The notes under the pieces were generated by a model that did not search any database, was not told the DNA's origin, and saw only the letters and a list, made by a program, of their open reading frames with translations. Shown piece after piece: positions 16,766 to 25,549 of a stretch of DNA of 64,000 bases. This stretch comes from Pseudocitrobacter sp913778145 (GTDB lineage Bacteria > Pseudomonadota > Gammaproteobacteria > Enterobacterales > Enterobacteriaceae), in NCBI GenBank assembly GCA_035726825.1, contig JALNTX010000001.1, forward strand, positions 1 through 64,000. Reading direction: 5' to 3'. The translations under genes were made by a program, and so were the position numbers. Position 1 is the stretch's first letter. Each line of letters starts with the position of its first letter.

Positions 16766-17707
16766 AGCGGATTCCAGTTTTATCAGCACGCCAGCCGTGG
16801 ATTTGTTGCTGGTGAAGTGCTTCTTCCAGTTACCCGCAGTGCCGATCGCGGCCAGGTCAGGGTTATCACCTTTTGCGGTGTCCCAGCTATAACCCAGCAG
16901 ATCAACGTTCACCACGCCTTCAGCGCGATAACCAACCGCAAGGTTTTCCTGGTCGTTGATCTCGTAGGAACGGAAGCCCGGAGCCTGAGACTCAGTGACG
17001 GTTACTGCACCGGCCACCAGCCCAAGGATGGCATCAGCATCCATGGTATCGGTCACCAGAACAGGTTTACCCAGCGTGCCCGGCTGCCCGCCGTAAACCA
17101 CCACGCCCGCTTCTTCGTAGATTTTGTTGGCAATCGCCTCATCCACAATGTCGAAGTAGGTCGCGGAGTGCATGACGAACAGAACCACGCGGTTAAACTT
17201 GTCGCCGTATTTGCGCAGGCCACGCGTCAGCGTCTTTTTACCGTCGGTCTCAATGTCGGCGGTCACCACCATGTCGGCATTAGCACCAATCGCCGAAGTC
17301 AGCGCTTTCAGACCATATTTCACGTAGCCTTCCAGCGTGGCATCTGCCACATCAACGCCGATCACTTCGGAGAATTCATCAACAGAGCGACCACGGCGTT
17401 TGAAGGCTTCTTCCGTGGTTTCATACGGGCCGTATTTCCACGGTGCTTTAACGGATACCGCTTCACCGGCACCGATTTTTTTCCCTGTAACTTTATTGAC
17501 AGAGTTCACATCACGCGATTCGATGGAGCCGCCGACTTTGTAGAAGGCGCGCTTACGGAAGTCGCCCTCAATCAGTTCGTTATCCAGCAGAATCGCACCG
17601 TTGGAGGAAGCGTTGAACACTTCCAGATTGTCCTGACGACGCTCAAGGAACGCGGTCTGCGCCAGGTCGTCATAAATAACCAGGTCAGTATTAACAGTCG
17701 TAGGCAT
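16754..17707 (-). CDS. Major capsid protein
   Basis: A 317-residue HK97-fold coat protein that starts at ATG 17707 behind AAGGGA. The N-terminus MPTTVNTDLVIYDDLAQTAFLERRQ and the segments VGGSIESRDVN and GYSWDTAKGDNPDLAAIGTAGNW identify the family of P22/ES18-neighbour coat proteins encoded after a scaffold gene. It follows the scaffold gene by 12 bases. No maturation protease motif is visible nearby. The final codons overlap the Ig-like domain frame. Confidence 0.9.
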   Translation of the reverse strand: MPTTVNTDLVIYDDLAQTAFLERRQDNLEVFNASSNGAILLDNELIEGDFRKRAFYKVGGSIESRDVNSVNKVTGKKIGAGEAVSVKAPWKYGPYETTEEAFKRRGRSVDEFSEVIGVDVADATLEGYVKYGLKALTSAIGANADMVVTADIETDGKKTLTRGLRKYGDKFNRVVLFVMHSATYFDIVDEAIANKIYEEAGVVVYGGQPGTLGKPVLVTDTMDADAILGLVAGAVTVTESQAPGFRSYEINDQENLAVGYRAEGVVNVDLLGYSWDTAKGDNPDLAAIGTAGNWKKHFTSNKSTAGVLIKLESAVGE

Positions 17708-17719
17708 GGTTTAAATCCC

Positions 17720-18496
17720 TTATTTCGGAAGTTTGAGAAAGGCCTGCTGGCCGTGTTTGCGGATGTAGTCTGCTTTATCGCTGGCGCTCATTTCGGAACG
17801 TTTCAGGTTGCCGCCACCGCCACCCGGCTTATGTCCACCAGCGCCAGTACCTTCTGCGCGCGGGAACAGGTGCGGAGCCGTCTCCTTAAGAGACTCCGCC
17901 CATTCGAGGGGGCTTAGTGGGGTTTTGCCATCTTTGCCGAACAGAACATCGCCATTTGCATCAACTGCTACGGCCTCGCCTTCGTCGTTGAGCTGGAATG
18001 TGCCTTTGGCACGTAAAATCAGATCGTCAGATGCTTCCGGCAGCGCGCCCGTCTTCGCGGCGGCTGTTCGGATTGCATCACCCAGGACGCGATCCCGGAA
18101 TTTATTGGAGAACGCTTCGGCTTTATCCGCGCGTTCATTTGCTGCTTTGATTTGCTTATCGACATCAGCACGCATGCGCTCGGTGCGCTTATCCAGCACC
18201 TCGTCAATTTTTCCGGCAGCGATAAGCTTTGCCTCTTCGTCGTCAGAAAAACGCTGGAGAATGCCGCGTACAGCGTCCGGGTCGATACCGTCATAGCGGG
18301 AAAGGTTTTCTTTCTGCTGTTTAATGGTGCCCAGCAGTTCGCTATTTTTCGTTTTCAGGCCCGTGACTTCGCTGGTCACGCGCTCATCAATCAGCTTCTG
18401 GATTTCAGGGGTGATTTCAATAGCGCCACCACCACCAGCACCTTCACCATTACCTTCAGGTGCGTAATATTTCAGAAGCATTTGTCGAATTAACAT
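17720..18496 (-). CDS. Head scaffolding protein
   Basis: A 258-residue acidic helical protein, ATG 18496 behind GAGGGG. A Gly-rich N-terminus (EGNGEGAGGGG) is followed by a long coiled-coil region (~30-150) and a basic C-terminal tail (KPGGGGGNLKRSEMSASDKADYIRKHG), the expected coat-binding end of a scaffold. Such proteins guide procapsid assembly and leave or are degraded later. It lies directly upstream of the coat gene. Confidence 0.85.
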   Translation of the reverse strand: MLIRQMLLKYYAPEGNGEGAGGGGAIEITPEIQKLIDERVTSEVTGLKTKNSELLGTIKQQKENLSRYDGIDPDAVRGILQRFSDDEEAKLIAAGKIDEVLDKRTERMRADVDKQIKAANERADKAEAFSNKFRDRVLGDAIRTAAAKTGALPEASDDLILRAKGTFQLNDEGEAVAVDANGDVLFGKDGKTPLSPLEWAESLKETAPHLFPRAEGTGAGGHKPGGGGGNLKRSEMSASDKADYIRKHGQQAFLKLPK

Positions 18497-18530
18497 AATT
18501 TCCCCTCGGGATTTGCCGGGCCTCGCCCAT

Positions 18531-18557
18531 AAAAAAGCCCCGGCGGATGCCAGGGCT
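18531..18557 (-). terminator. Intrinsic terminator before the scaffold gene
   Basis: Stem 18536-18544 / 18549-18557 (AGCCCCGGC / GCCAGGGCT on the plus strand, loop GGAT), followed on the minus strand by six T. It separates the MuF-peptidase and 61-residue genes from the scaffold-coat unit. Confidence 0.75.
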
Positions 18558-18574
18558 AGGTGTTTGTATAACGC

Positions 18575-18760
18575 TTAATCAGGGTTGTTTAGCCGGGTGT
18601 AAACCGAGCCAATAAGGATGCCGATCATTCTGCCTTCCGGCGTGGTCTCTCCCGCCTCTTTGCAAATGGCATCTAGCTGTTCAATGATGTCATCAGGCCA
18701 GGGATGCTTGTCTACAAAGTTGCGGGCCTTCATCAAAAACTGGAATTTTTCTTCAGCCAC
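18575..18760 (-). CDS. Small protein overlapping the MuF-peptidase gene, unknown function
   Basis: A 61-residue protein starting at GTG 18760 behind CCGGAG, overlapping the end of the MuF-type gene by 28 bases. It is acidic, helical and soluble (KFQFLMKARNFVDKHPWPDDIIEQLD). I do not recognise it. Because MuF-linked toxin domains are usually followed by an immunity gene, it is a candidate inhibitor of the upstream peptidase domain. A structural role is equally possible. Confidence 0.72.
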   Translation of the reverse strand: MAEEKFQFLMKARNFVDKHPWPDDIIEQLDAICKEAGETTPEGRMIGILIGSVYTRLNNPD

Positions 18761-20469
18761 GATTTGATCTCCGGGGGAATACGATTCGAATCAGGGTCAT
18801 GCATATATAATGACACAATCTCTGCAAACAATTCTTTCGGTGCATCAGAGGCATATACGCTCAGTGAACGCCACCAGCTATCTTCGTAAGCTTGTGTGGT
18901 TAACTTTTCATTATCACCTAACCGTGAATAGTACAGATGATGCCCCAACTCATGCCAGACAGTCCCCCTAACAGAAGCAACGCCAACATAAGGAAGATTT
19001 TCCGGTGCAACGCTCATGACTCTATCGGCATCATTCGATTTTGATACCAGCCCGGCATTGACCATAAACAGGAGATCCATTCCTTCGCTGTTTTGCAGAA
19101 TAGTCTGCCATTCACTGGGTTCAAATGCCCATTGTGCGATATGAACACGCTGCTCATCATTCCAGTACGCTCCCGCAGCAGTTCCCTTTACATCATCGTA
19201 AGTACCAAACGATTTAACGGGAGGAATATTAAAACGCTGAATAACATCAAAAGCAGCCTGCGCTGCTTCTTTCGCTGATTCCAGGGAGACACCATCAGGA
19301 AATTTCACGTCCTGTGCCACTCGCCCGGTCATCCACTGTGTCAGTTCCTCAAGTGAACGAGATGATTCAATCGACGGCGCACCACCAGAACGCTCCTGCA
19401 GCTGTTCAAGGGTAATCCACTCGCCTTTATCCGTGAACATATCCCCCAGATCGATTTCCCCTGCGCGGAACATCCGGCCACGCTCTGAGCCCAGAACCTG
19501 ATCCTGACGCTGCGGCGACTGGCGCCTCAGCCATTCTAGATACGTCGTCTTCGCCGGAACCTGTCCGTCCATGCTGGCGCGCGTGCCTTCGTCCATCTCA
19601 TCAATATCAATGCCCAGTTCCCGCCACGACTTCAAAATCAGCGTTTCGGTTGAGCGACAGCAGAAATGAATTCTTCCGGGCCCCTGCAAATACGGCACCT
19701 TGTGCCCTATCGGCTTGTTCTCCAGCGTGTAGCGCAACTGGTCGCGAATAATGCAGTCGTGGCTGGTTTTGTTGTCCAGCGTAGACAACCACTGTTTCCC
19801 CTTCACAATATCGCTGTTGGAGGCCGTGAAGCTGTTCCGCGCGGTAGCGGCCAGATGATTCACAGCCGTCTTTGCAATGCTCGCCGCATTGGCCCTGCTC
19901 ATTTGCAGCGCGCCGTCACGGTAATCTTTGTTGGCGTGCCCTCGCACATTGCGCGCGATGGTTTCCACCGTATCGCCGGCCAGATATCCGCGGCGTATGG
20001 CGTTCGTGATGCGCGCCAGCCTGTCCGACTCCAGATTACTCGCCCACTCACTCAGCAGTCGCCCCTGAAAGGGCTGAGACATCGCGGCGGCGTAAACCAT
20101 ATCGGCGGTAATTCCCTGCATCGGATAGCGGGAAAGAACCTGTGATGGCAGAAGGGAGTCGAACAGGCTCATCTGATAACTGGCCTCGTTCTTTGCCAGC
20201 GTCAGCAGTTCATCCTGTAAACCAGTGTGCATTGATGCAACGGCCTGCTGGTTAAGCTCGCGCACACTGCCCAGCAGACTTTCAAGACGCGTAACGGTGA
20301 AGCTTTCAGGCGGCAACTTGTCCAGCGCATCCAGCAGACGCGCCGACAGGTCAGCGTCTGTTTCGTTCAGCAGCTTAACCATCCGGTTAGCCACGCCCGT
20401 CGCATAACGGCTAATCCAGACGGAATGCGCAATGGCCTCATCCCGCAGGCTTTCGTTTACGGTTGCCAT
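18733..20469 (-). CDS. MuF-type head morphogenesis protein with C-terminal zinc-peptidase domain
   Basis: A 578-residue protein. Residues ~1-330 match the SPP1 gp7 / Mu gpF minor head protein family: a helical N-terminus, then RANAASIAKTAVNHLAATARN, STLDNKTSHDCIIRDQLRYTL and the PGRIHFCCRSTE core. Residues ~370-578 form an added domain with HELGH at 506-510 and a downstream ELFAE at 546-550, the HExxH...E pattern of gluzincin-type zinc peptidases. MuF proteins of several phages carry toxin or enzyme domains at this place and are packaged in virions. The peptidase may be delivered into the host at infection or act in head maturation. The gene follows portal by one base. Confidence 0.88.
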   Translation of the reverse strand: MATVNESLRDEAIAHSVWISRYATGVANRMVKLLNETDADLSARLLDALDKLPPESFTVTRLESLLGSVRELNQQAVASMHTGLQDELLTLAKNEASYQMSLFDSLLPSQVLSRYPMQGITADMVYAAAMSQPFQGRLLSEWASNLESDRLARITNAIRRGYLAGDTVETIARNVRGHANKDYRDGALQMSRANAASIAKTAVNHLAATARNSFTASNSDIVKGKQWLSTLDNKTSHDCIIRDQLRYTLENKPIGHKVPYLQGPGRIHFCCRSTETLILKSWRELGIDIDEMDEGTRASMDGQVPAKTTYLEWLRRQSPQRQDQVLGSERGRMFRAGEIDLGDMFTDKGEWITLEQLQERSGGAPSIESSRSLEELTQWMTGRVAQDVKFPDGVSLESAKEAAQAAFDVIQRFNIPPVKSFGTYDDVKGTAAGAYWNDEQRVHIAQWAFEPSEWQTILQNSEGMDLLFMVNAGLVSKSNDADRVMSVAPENLPYVGVASVRGTVWHELGHHLYYSRLGDNEKLTTQAYEDSWWRSLSVYASDAPKELFAEIVSLYMHDPDSNRIPPEIKSWLKKNSSF

Positions 20470-20470
20470 A

Positions 20471-21859
20471 TCAGCCCCCGGTCAGCGTGGGAGCCTGATT
20501 GCGAAGCGCATCAATCACATCATCCGGGCTGTCTGCCGGGTCGATGAGGTCGAGCTTCTGAAGCGCCCGAATCATATCTCTATCGCGCAGCGCGCCGGAC
20601 TGCCAGGCGTTCACAATAGCGGTTACCATGCCAGACTCGGCAACTTTAGCGATGAATTCCTGGTTGATGGTGTAGGCAGGCTCATCGCCTTTAATCCCCA
20701 GGTACTTTGCGCACCAGCCCAGTGCCAGCGTGTAAGCCTCGGAAACGTTGGAAACGCAGATACCCAGTACTGACGTTGACGCGCTCTGCTCACCGCTGGC
20801 CTGCGTCGCCGTTTTCGCCGTGGCGTTCTGCTCAATCAGCCGCGCGCCAAGCTGCACCATGTAGTCGCGCTTACTGTCCATGGCCTCTTTCGCCAGCATG
20901 TTCGGCTGCGCCTGTGCATAGCCAAAAGAGCCCTCTTTAGGCAAAAGAAGTGGTGAGCGGGAACCGATTTTGACGCCTTTCTTTTCGAGGTGATCGCGCC
21001 AGTTGGTATCAAGACCGGTTATGTAGGGCTGGACCTGTCCGCAGAACCAGACGCTATCTTCATAATCTGCGCTGTTGCGGTAATGCCCATGGTTAATTTC
21101 CACCAGCGCAGCCAGTGGTGAATCATCAATCGTCGGATCGTTGTTTTGGGCACCTACAAACGTGAACGGGATTTCGTCCCAGTAATCCATTCCTTTTGGC
21201 TTAGGATGGTATTCGCTATCGACGGTATAGGTTCCACTTGCCATTCCTCCTGAACGGCGCCATACACGGCAAACAAATTTACCGTCCTCCAGCGCCAGCT
21301 CACGATACTGAATCTCGTCCTTGTAAGCGTAACCGTCCGGCTCTTCCACACATTCGCGTAGCACCACCAGCACCAGCTGATCGCGTCCGTTAATGCGCTT
21401 TGTTCGCCAATTGATGACATTCTCTGCCGGATAGCGGAGGATGATCGCTTCGCTGGTCACTTCAGCGTAATCGACGTAAATGCCTTCTCGCGCAACCTCC
21501 AACACGTTCTCTGCCACAAGCTGCGACTGCTGATAGATACTGGTACCGGCTCCGTCTGCATTATCTAACAGGTATTTCAGCTTCTCCGGTCCATTGAACG
21601 TGGGGTCTTTTCGATACGCCATGCCAAGCATGCCAATCTTCGTATTACCGGCAATGGAGTAGAAAACTGCGCGGCTTAGATAGTCCTCATTGCGTTTACG
21701 ATTACGTGTGGATTTATCGGTAGGGTCGAGTAAAGGCAGGTATTTATTACCCGCAGCCTTCACGGCCTCAGCGCCTTTGCAGAAATCCCGGTATTTCTTC
21801 CAGGCAGCAGAAGCCGCCCGGTGTTCTGGTCGAACCCAGGTGATATCGTCGTTTGCCAT
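20471..21859 (-). CDS. Portal protein (DUF4055 type)
   Basis: A 462-residue portal of the DUF4055 group, which forms the dodecameric DNA gate of the head. It starts at ATG 21859 one base after the terminase stop. Family segments visible are RKRNEDYLSRAVFYSIAGNT, PAENVINWRTKRINGRDQ and the C-terminal helical part EAYTLALGWCAKYLGI. Context (terminase upstream, MuF head protein downstream) fits exactly. Confidence 0.9.
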   Translation of the reverse strand: MANDDITWVRPEHRAASAAWKKYRDFCKGAEAVKAAGNKYLPLLDPTDKSTRNRKRNEDYLSRAVFYSIAGNTKIGMLGMAYRKDPTFNGPEKLKYLLDNADGAGTSIYQQSQLVAENVLEVAREGIYVDYAEVTSEAIILRYPAENVINWRTKRINGRDQLVLVVLRECVEEPDGYAYKDEIQYRELALEDGKFVCRVWRRSGGMASGTYTVDSEYHPKPKGMDYWDEIPFTFVGAQNNDPTIDDSPLAALVEINHGHYRNSADYEDSVWFCGQVQPYITGLDTNWRDHLEKKGVKIGSRSPLLLPKEGSFGYAQAQPNMLAKEAMDSKRDYMVQLGARLIEQNATAKTATQASGEQSASTSVLGICVSNVSEAYTLALGWCAKYLGIKGDEPAYTINQEFIAKVAESGMVTAIVNAWQSGALRDRDMIRALQKLDLIDPADSPDDVIDALRNQAPTLTGG

Positions 21860-21860
21860 A

Positions 21861-23168
21861 TCAGAAAGTGGTATCCATGGTGATTGAGTATGCCGGCTTC
21901 ACGATGGGGTAATCCTTCACGATGAAGTACCCACCAGCATCATTGGGGTGATCGTTGTCCGCTGATTTGTCCGGTTCGCCGTTGGCCGCCCAGATTTGTT
22001 GTTCGAGGCTTTCTGTATAAACCGGGCAGTTCTGCACGTTCACCAGATAGCGGCGCTCGCCGTTGGCGTTGCAGAACATAGCGTTCATCGAGTTGATACG
22101 GTCTTTAACTGGCGGGTTAGCGTCATCAACAATAACGCTGAATCCGGCATCACTCAGTTGCGCGATATCGGTCTTGCTGGCGTTCTGGGATTTACGTGAA
22201 TCGCCGGAAGCATCCGGGTAGACGTAAATCTCACGGTTTTTCACATAGCGACCATCTTCATAGCGCCAGAACTCCTCCTGAATACGCTTAATCATCGCCG
22301 GAGTGTCGTAAACCTTGACCAGTTCGCGAACAGCACGCGGCAGGCCATTACGTTTTACGTGAACAATCGCGGCCATTTTCCCCACGTTAAAGTCCATGCC
22401 GATAAACAGGGCGTCATTGTCCTGAATCTCGTCAGTACAGTTATTCAACTTGCGGTTGAAGGTGTGATAAATCGTGCCGCTGTTAAGGTTGGTGAACTTC
22501 CCGCGCAGATATGCCTGAATGAGTTCATCAGGGTAGGAGCTCAGAAGCGAAGGAATGTAATCAGCAGGCAGATTCTTCGCGTTATCGAATGTACTGGCCT
22601 GAATTAAGCCGTACAGCGTCGCCAGTTCAGGCTTTTCACGCACTGCCTTCACAAACTGCTGATAAACGAACTTGAAGCCTTCCGGCGTCGTGGTGACATC
22701 GATACCGTTACGCAGCCCATCAACCTTGTAACGCATACGGGCGATGATTTTTCGCCATGCCTGCTGCGCTTTGGCTGCCGCCATCACATCAAGCTCATCG
22801 ACCATTGCATTGCCAATTTTGAAGCCGACTATAGAGCCGGGCTTCTCCATCGAGCGGCAAATGGTTGTCCCGCGGTAACGTCGCCCCTCGTAGAAGTGAA
22901 CCTCTTTGTTCCCCTCGTTGATTTTGACGCTCAGGCCCCAGTCAAAGGCCACCTCTTCAATTGTCGGATAGAAGATGTCGCGAATTTGCGGATATGTCGG
23001 CGCAAAGTACCCCTGGTTTATTTTCGGGTGCTCCCACATCCCTTTACAGATACCGCCACAACCCACCCACGTCTTACCGGAACCGAACCCGGCGACATAG
23101 GCTTTGAACTTGTGCTGCATCGCGAGGAAGCGCGCCTGCGGGATGTTAAGTGTCGGGCTGATCCCCAT
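21861..23168 (-). CDS. Terminase large subunit
   Basis: A 435-residue packaging motor. The ATPase has Walker A AGFGSGKT at 26-33 and Walker B ending VDELD (D124, E125). The RNase H-like nuclease begins near FIGMDFNVGKMA (~residue 257) and includes PDASGDSRKSQNAS and a late acidic HPNDAGGY motif. ATG 23168 overlaps the small-subunit gene by 23 bases. It translocates DNA through the portal and cuts concatemers. Confidence 0.94.
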   Translation of the reverse strand: MGISPTLNIPQARFLAMQHKFKAYVAGFGSGKTWVGCGGICKGMWEHPKINQGYFAPTYPQIRDIFYPTIEEVAFDWGLSVKINEGNKEVHFYEGRRYRGTTICRSMEKPGSIVGFKIGNAMVDELDVMAAAKAQQAWRKIIARMRYKVDGLRNGIDVTTTPEGFKFVYQQFVKAVREKPELATLYGLIQASTFDNAKNLPADYIPSLLSSYPDELIQAYLRGKFTNLNSGTIYHTFNRKLNNCTDEIQDNDALFIGMDFNVGKMAAIVHVKRNGLPRAVRELVKVYDTPAMIKRIQEEFWRYEDGRYVKNREIYVYPDASGDSRKSQNASKTDIAQLSDAGFSVIVDDANPPVKDRINSMNAMFCNANGERRYLVNVQNCPVYTESLEQQIWAANGEPDKSADNDHPNDAGGYFIVKDYPIVKPAYSITMDTTF

Positions 23169-24135
23169 CGTCCGCCCTCGCGTCTACTACGTTGATATTG
23201 ATTGCAACTGGCGTTGGTTCTTCATCCGCGCCATCACCGGCCAGCTCTTTACGGAGTTTCTCAACCTCCAGCTGGCGGCGGTCAATTTCAGTCTGCTGTA
23301 GACGCTGCGCGAACTCGCTATCCGCCAGGCCGAGCCGCTTCATTACCGCTTCGAACATCTTCTCTCTGCTGATTGAAGTGATTTCCACGCCGTTCTTACC
23401 CACCTTCACGCCGGAATATGCCAGCGCGGCGGTTGGAGGAAGAAATCGTGAATCAGGGAAATGAGGACGCCCTATCCCATCGCCATTGCAGCGAGGGCAT
23501 TCTGGATTTGGTTCCCGGTTGTGATCGTAGCCATAGCCGCCAGTGTCTTCGGGTTGTTTGGCCCCTTCTCGCCCCTCAACCTTTGCCGTTTCCTCATCGA
23601 ACTCGACAGCATCGCGCCACTGGTAATGATGACCGAAGCCCCAACAGTAACGACAAGCGCCCCGGCGGTATTGTGAGAGTTGGTTTGCATCGAAAGTGGC
23701 GAGCTGCCACATCTGCGCCAGCACTTCATCGGCATCTGCCAGCGTGCGCGCAATGGAGGCTTTCTGCTGCTGCGCAATAGCCTGCGCGACGTTAGGATTC
23801 GCTATGAGCTGACGACCATAATTCGAATCACTATAACCAGCACGCTCTGCGGCGGCAGTCGCATTCTGGTCTTTCAGATATTCAGCAATGAAGAGCTTTA
23901 TCTTTGGACTCAGCTTACTGCCCACCAGCTCTTCGGCGCTCTTTTCAACTTGCGCAGTGCGCACTTTCTTCTGCGCAGATTTTTGCGCACTTTGCGCAGG
24001 TGGTTTTTTGATATATCGGCGGGCGGTGGCGTAATTCAGTCCCTGCGCTTCACACCAGTCTTTTGGTGATACGCCTGATTTGGCATGCTCGGACAGGAAC
24101 CGCTTCTGAAGCTCGCCCCAGTCCGGTTTTGCCAT
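23146..24135 (-). CDS. Terminase small subunit
   Basis: A 329-residue small terminase. It has an N-terminal helix-turn-helix (SGVSPKDWCEAQGLNYATARRYIKK), a terminase_2-type core (SPKIKLFIAEYLKDQNATAAAERAGYSD) and a zinc-finger-like Cys array (CRYCWGF ... CPRCNGDGIG) around residues 157-215. It recognises the packaging site and recruits the large subunit. The start ATG 24135 follows CAGGAAAA. It is longer than typical small terminases because of the zinc module and a charged C-terminal tail. Confidence 0.9.
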   Translation of the reverse strand: MAKPDWGELQKRFLSEHAKSGVSPKDWCEAQGLNYATARRYIKKPPAQSAQKSAQKKVRTAQVEKSAEELVGSKLSPKIKLFIAEYLKDQNATAAAERAGYSDSNYGRQLIANPNVAQAIAQQQKASIARTLADADEVLAQMWQLATFDANQLSQYRRGACRYCWGFGHHYQWRDAVEFDEETAKVEGREGAKQPEDTGGYGYDHNREPNPECPRCNGDGIGRPHFPDSRFLPPTAALAYSGVKVGKNGVEITSISREKMFEAVMKRLGLADSEFAQRLQQTEIDRRQLEVEKLRKELAGDGADEEPTPVAININVVDARADDGDQPDT

Positions 24136-24164
24136 GATTATTTTCCTGTGAGTAAAACATTATC

Positions 24165-24187
24165 GAGGCCCTTAAAGAAAGAGCCTC
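24165..24187 (-). terminator. Hairpin after the beta-helix gene
   Basis: Stem 24165-24173 / 24179-24187 with one mismatch (GAGGCCCTT / AAGAGCCTC), followed on the minus strand by GATAATGTTTTAC. A weak terminator between the cargo gene and terminase. Confidence 0.4.
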
Positions 24188-24217
24188 TGTAATGGTTAAC
24201 GCGGGTGAACGCCGATT

Positions 24218-25549
24218 TTAAGGCGCAATGGGTTCGATGCTCACATACTGCGAGGCATAATCTGGCAACATAGCTCGTAGAGTCTCTACATCAGTTTCTG
24301 CAAACACGCCGCTTGTCGGCACCAGTTCGCCGGTTTCAACAAAACGGTTATCAGCGCAAAGGAACTGATCGGCAGATAAGGTGTTGGACGGCGATGTGAT
24401 CAGCGCTTCAGAAACATCACGGTTGATAAATTCATTAGAGAACACCAGGTAATTTTTAACACTAATGGCTTTATCTTCACTGTCAGTAAAGTTCTGCCAG
24501 TAGCTGATCATCCCGTCGTTGATGTAGTTATTGAAAATGTAGGTGTCCTGCATAATCAGCCAGTCATCATCGACATTGTCATATGGACGCGCGTTGAAGG
24601 AGATACCCTGTAGATAGTTACCCGCAAAAACCAGCCCCTTGGCGTTACGGAACTTCAACTGACCAGAAGCACGATCGTCACCAGGCCAACCGCCAAAATA
24701 GTTCTGCACTACTTCAACTTGGTCGTACTGCTTGATATAGACGTTATGGTCACGGCCAATATCTTCCTCGCCCGTATTCGGGTTGTAGAGATAAATCGCC
24801 TCACTTCCTTTGAAGAAGTTTTTACGGAAAATGCCTTTCTTCAGGTTACTGGTGGAGTACCAGCCAGCCACAAAGTCACCTTGATCATCATCAAATGACA
24901 TCGCGCCGGATTCACGCAGTTCGAGCAAGGTTGCGAGCATCACCTGGGTTTCACCGTCCAGCCATGGTGTGGCTGTCTCGATGTCACTCACTGAACCAAG
25001 AAAGTTCTGTTCGATAACCAGGCCGGCAGCATTACCGTACGTACTGAGACCAACACCGGCAAAACCACGGCCACGCATAAATACGTTGCCTTTAATACCA
25101 TATGCGTTCGTGGAGCATGTCAACTGCGAGACATCGGTTGCCGTTACAGTGTTAATAAAAACGTTATGGTTGACGCTAATATTCGTTTTACGTCCATAGA
25201 AATGCACCCGGGCATTATCAAAAATGATGTTTTCGATGCTTAACGCTGTGACTGTATTACCGTAGGTGCTGTCTCCAAACATCACTGCAGTGCCACTGTC
25301 TGAAATACCACGGAATACGGTACCACTGACAGAGCCCTTCAGAGAGTTATAGGACTTCATAATTACATCTCCGGAGAACAGATAAAGCCCCTCCGGAAAA
25401 TAAATCCCTTTCTGCGCTGCGTTACTTTCCTCAAGCAATGCTGTCAGCTTGGCTGTAAGGTCTTCACCAGTTCCCGGAATAATTCCTGCATCCGGTGCAT
25501 AAATATAGTCATTCAAGTTAACAGTCGCGTCGTTGTTTACATCTGGCAT
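24218..25549 (-). CDS. Right-handed beta-helix protein, cargo gene before terminase
   Basis: A 443-residue protein. I start at ATG 25549 because AAAGGA lies 7-8 bases upstream. The N-terminus (DVNNDATVNLNDY, PEGLYLFSGDV) is like tailspike/pectate-lyase entry regions, and residues ~80-400 show the repeated short beta-strand and Asn-rich turns (INTVTATDVSQ, GNVFMRGRG, EQNFLGSV, RKNFFKGSEAIYLY, GNYLQGISF) of a parallel beta-helix. It has no signal peptide or fibre-attachment domain. Possible roles are a polysaccharide-active enzyme or a depolymerising spike; catalytic residues cannot be named. It is preceded by a long AT-rich leader and so may have its own promoter. Confidence 0.78.
   Translation of the reverse strand: MPDVNNDATVNLNDYIYAPDAGIIPGTGEDLTAKLTALLEESNAAQKGIYFPEGLYLFSGDVIMKSYNSLKGSVSGTVFRGISDSGTAVMFGDSTYGNTVTALSIENIIFDNARVHFYGRKTNISVNHNVFINTVTATDVSQLTCSTNAYGIKGNVFMRGRGFAGVGLSTYGNAAGLVIEQNFLGSVSDIETATPWLDGETQVMLATLLELRESGAMSFDDDQGDFVAGWYSTSNLKKGIFRKNFFKGSEAIYLYNPNTGEEDIGRDHNVYIKQYDQVEVVQNYFGGWPGDDRASGQLKFRNAKGLVFAGNYLQGISFNARPYDNVDDDWLIMQDTYIFNNYINDGMISYWQNFTDSEDKAISVKNYLVFSNEFINRDVSEALITSPSNTLSADQFLCADNRFVETGELVPTSGVFAETDVETLRAMLPDYASQYVSIEPIAP

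Noticed and set aside
16727..17917. Long plus-strand open frame (396 codons) across the capsid gene
   Set aside because: Antisense to the major capsid and scaffold genes; His-rich composition is typical of a shadow frame.
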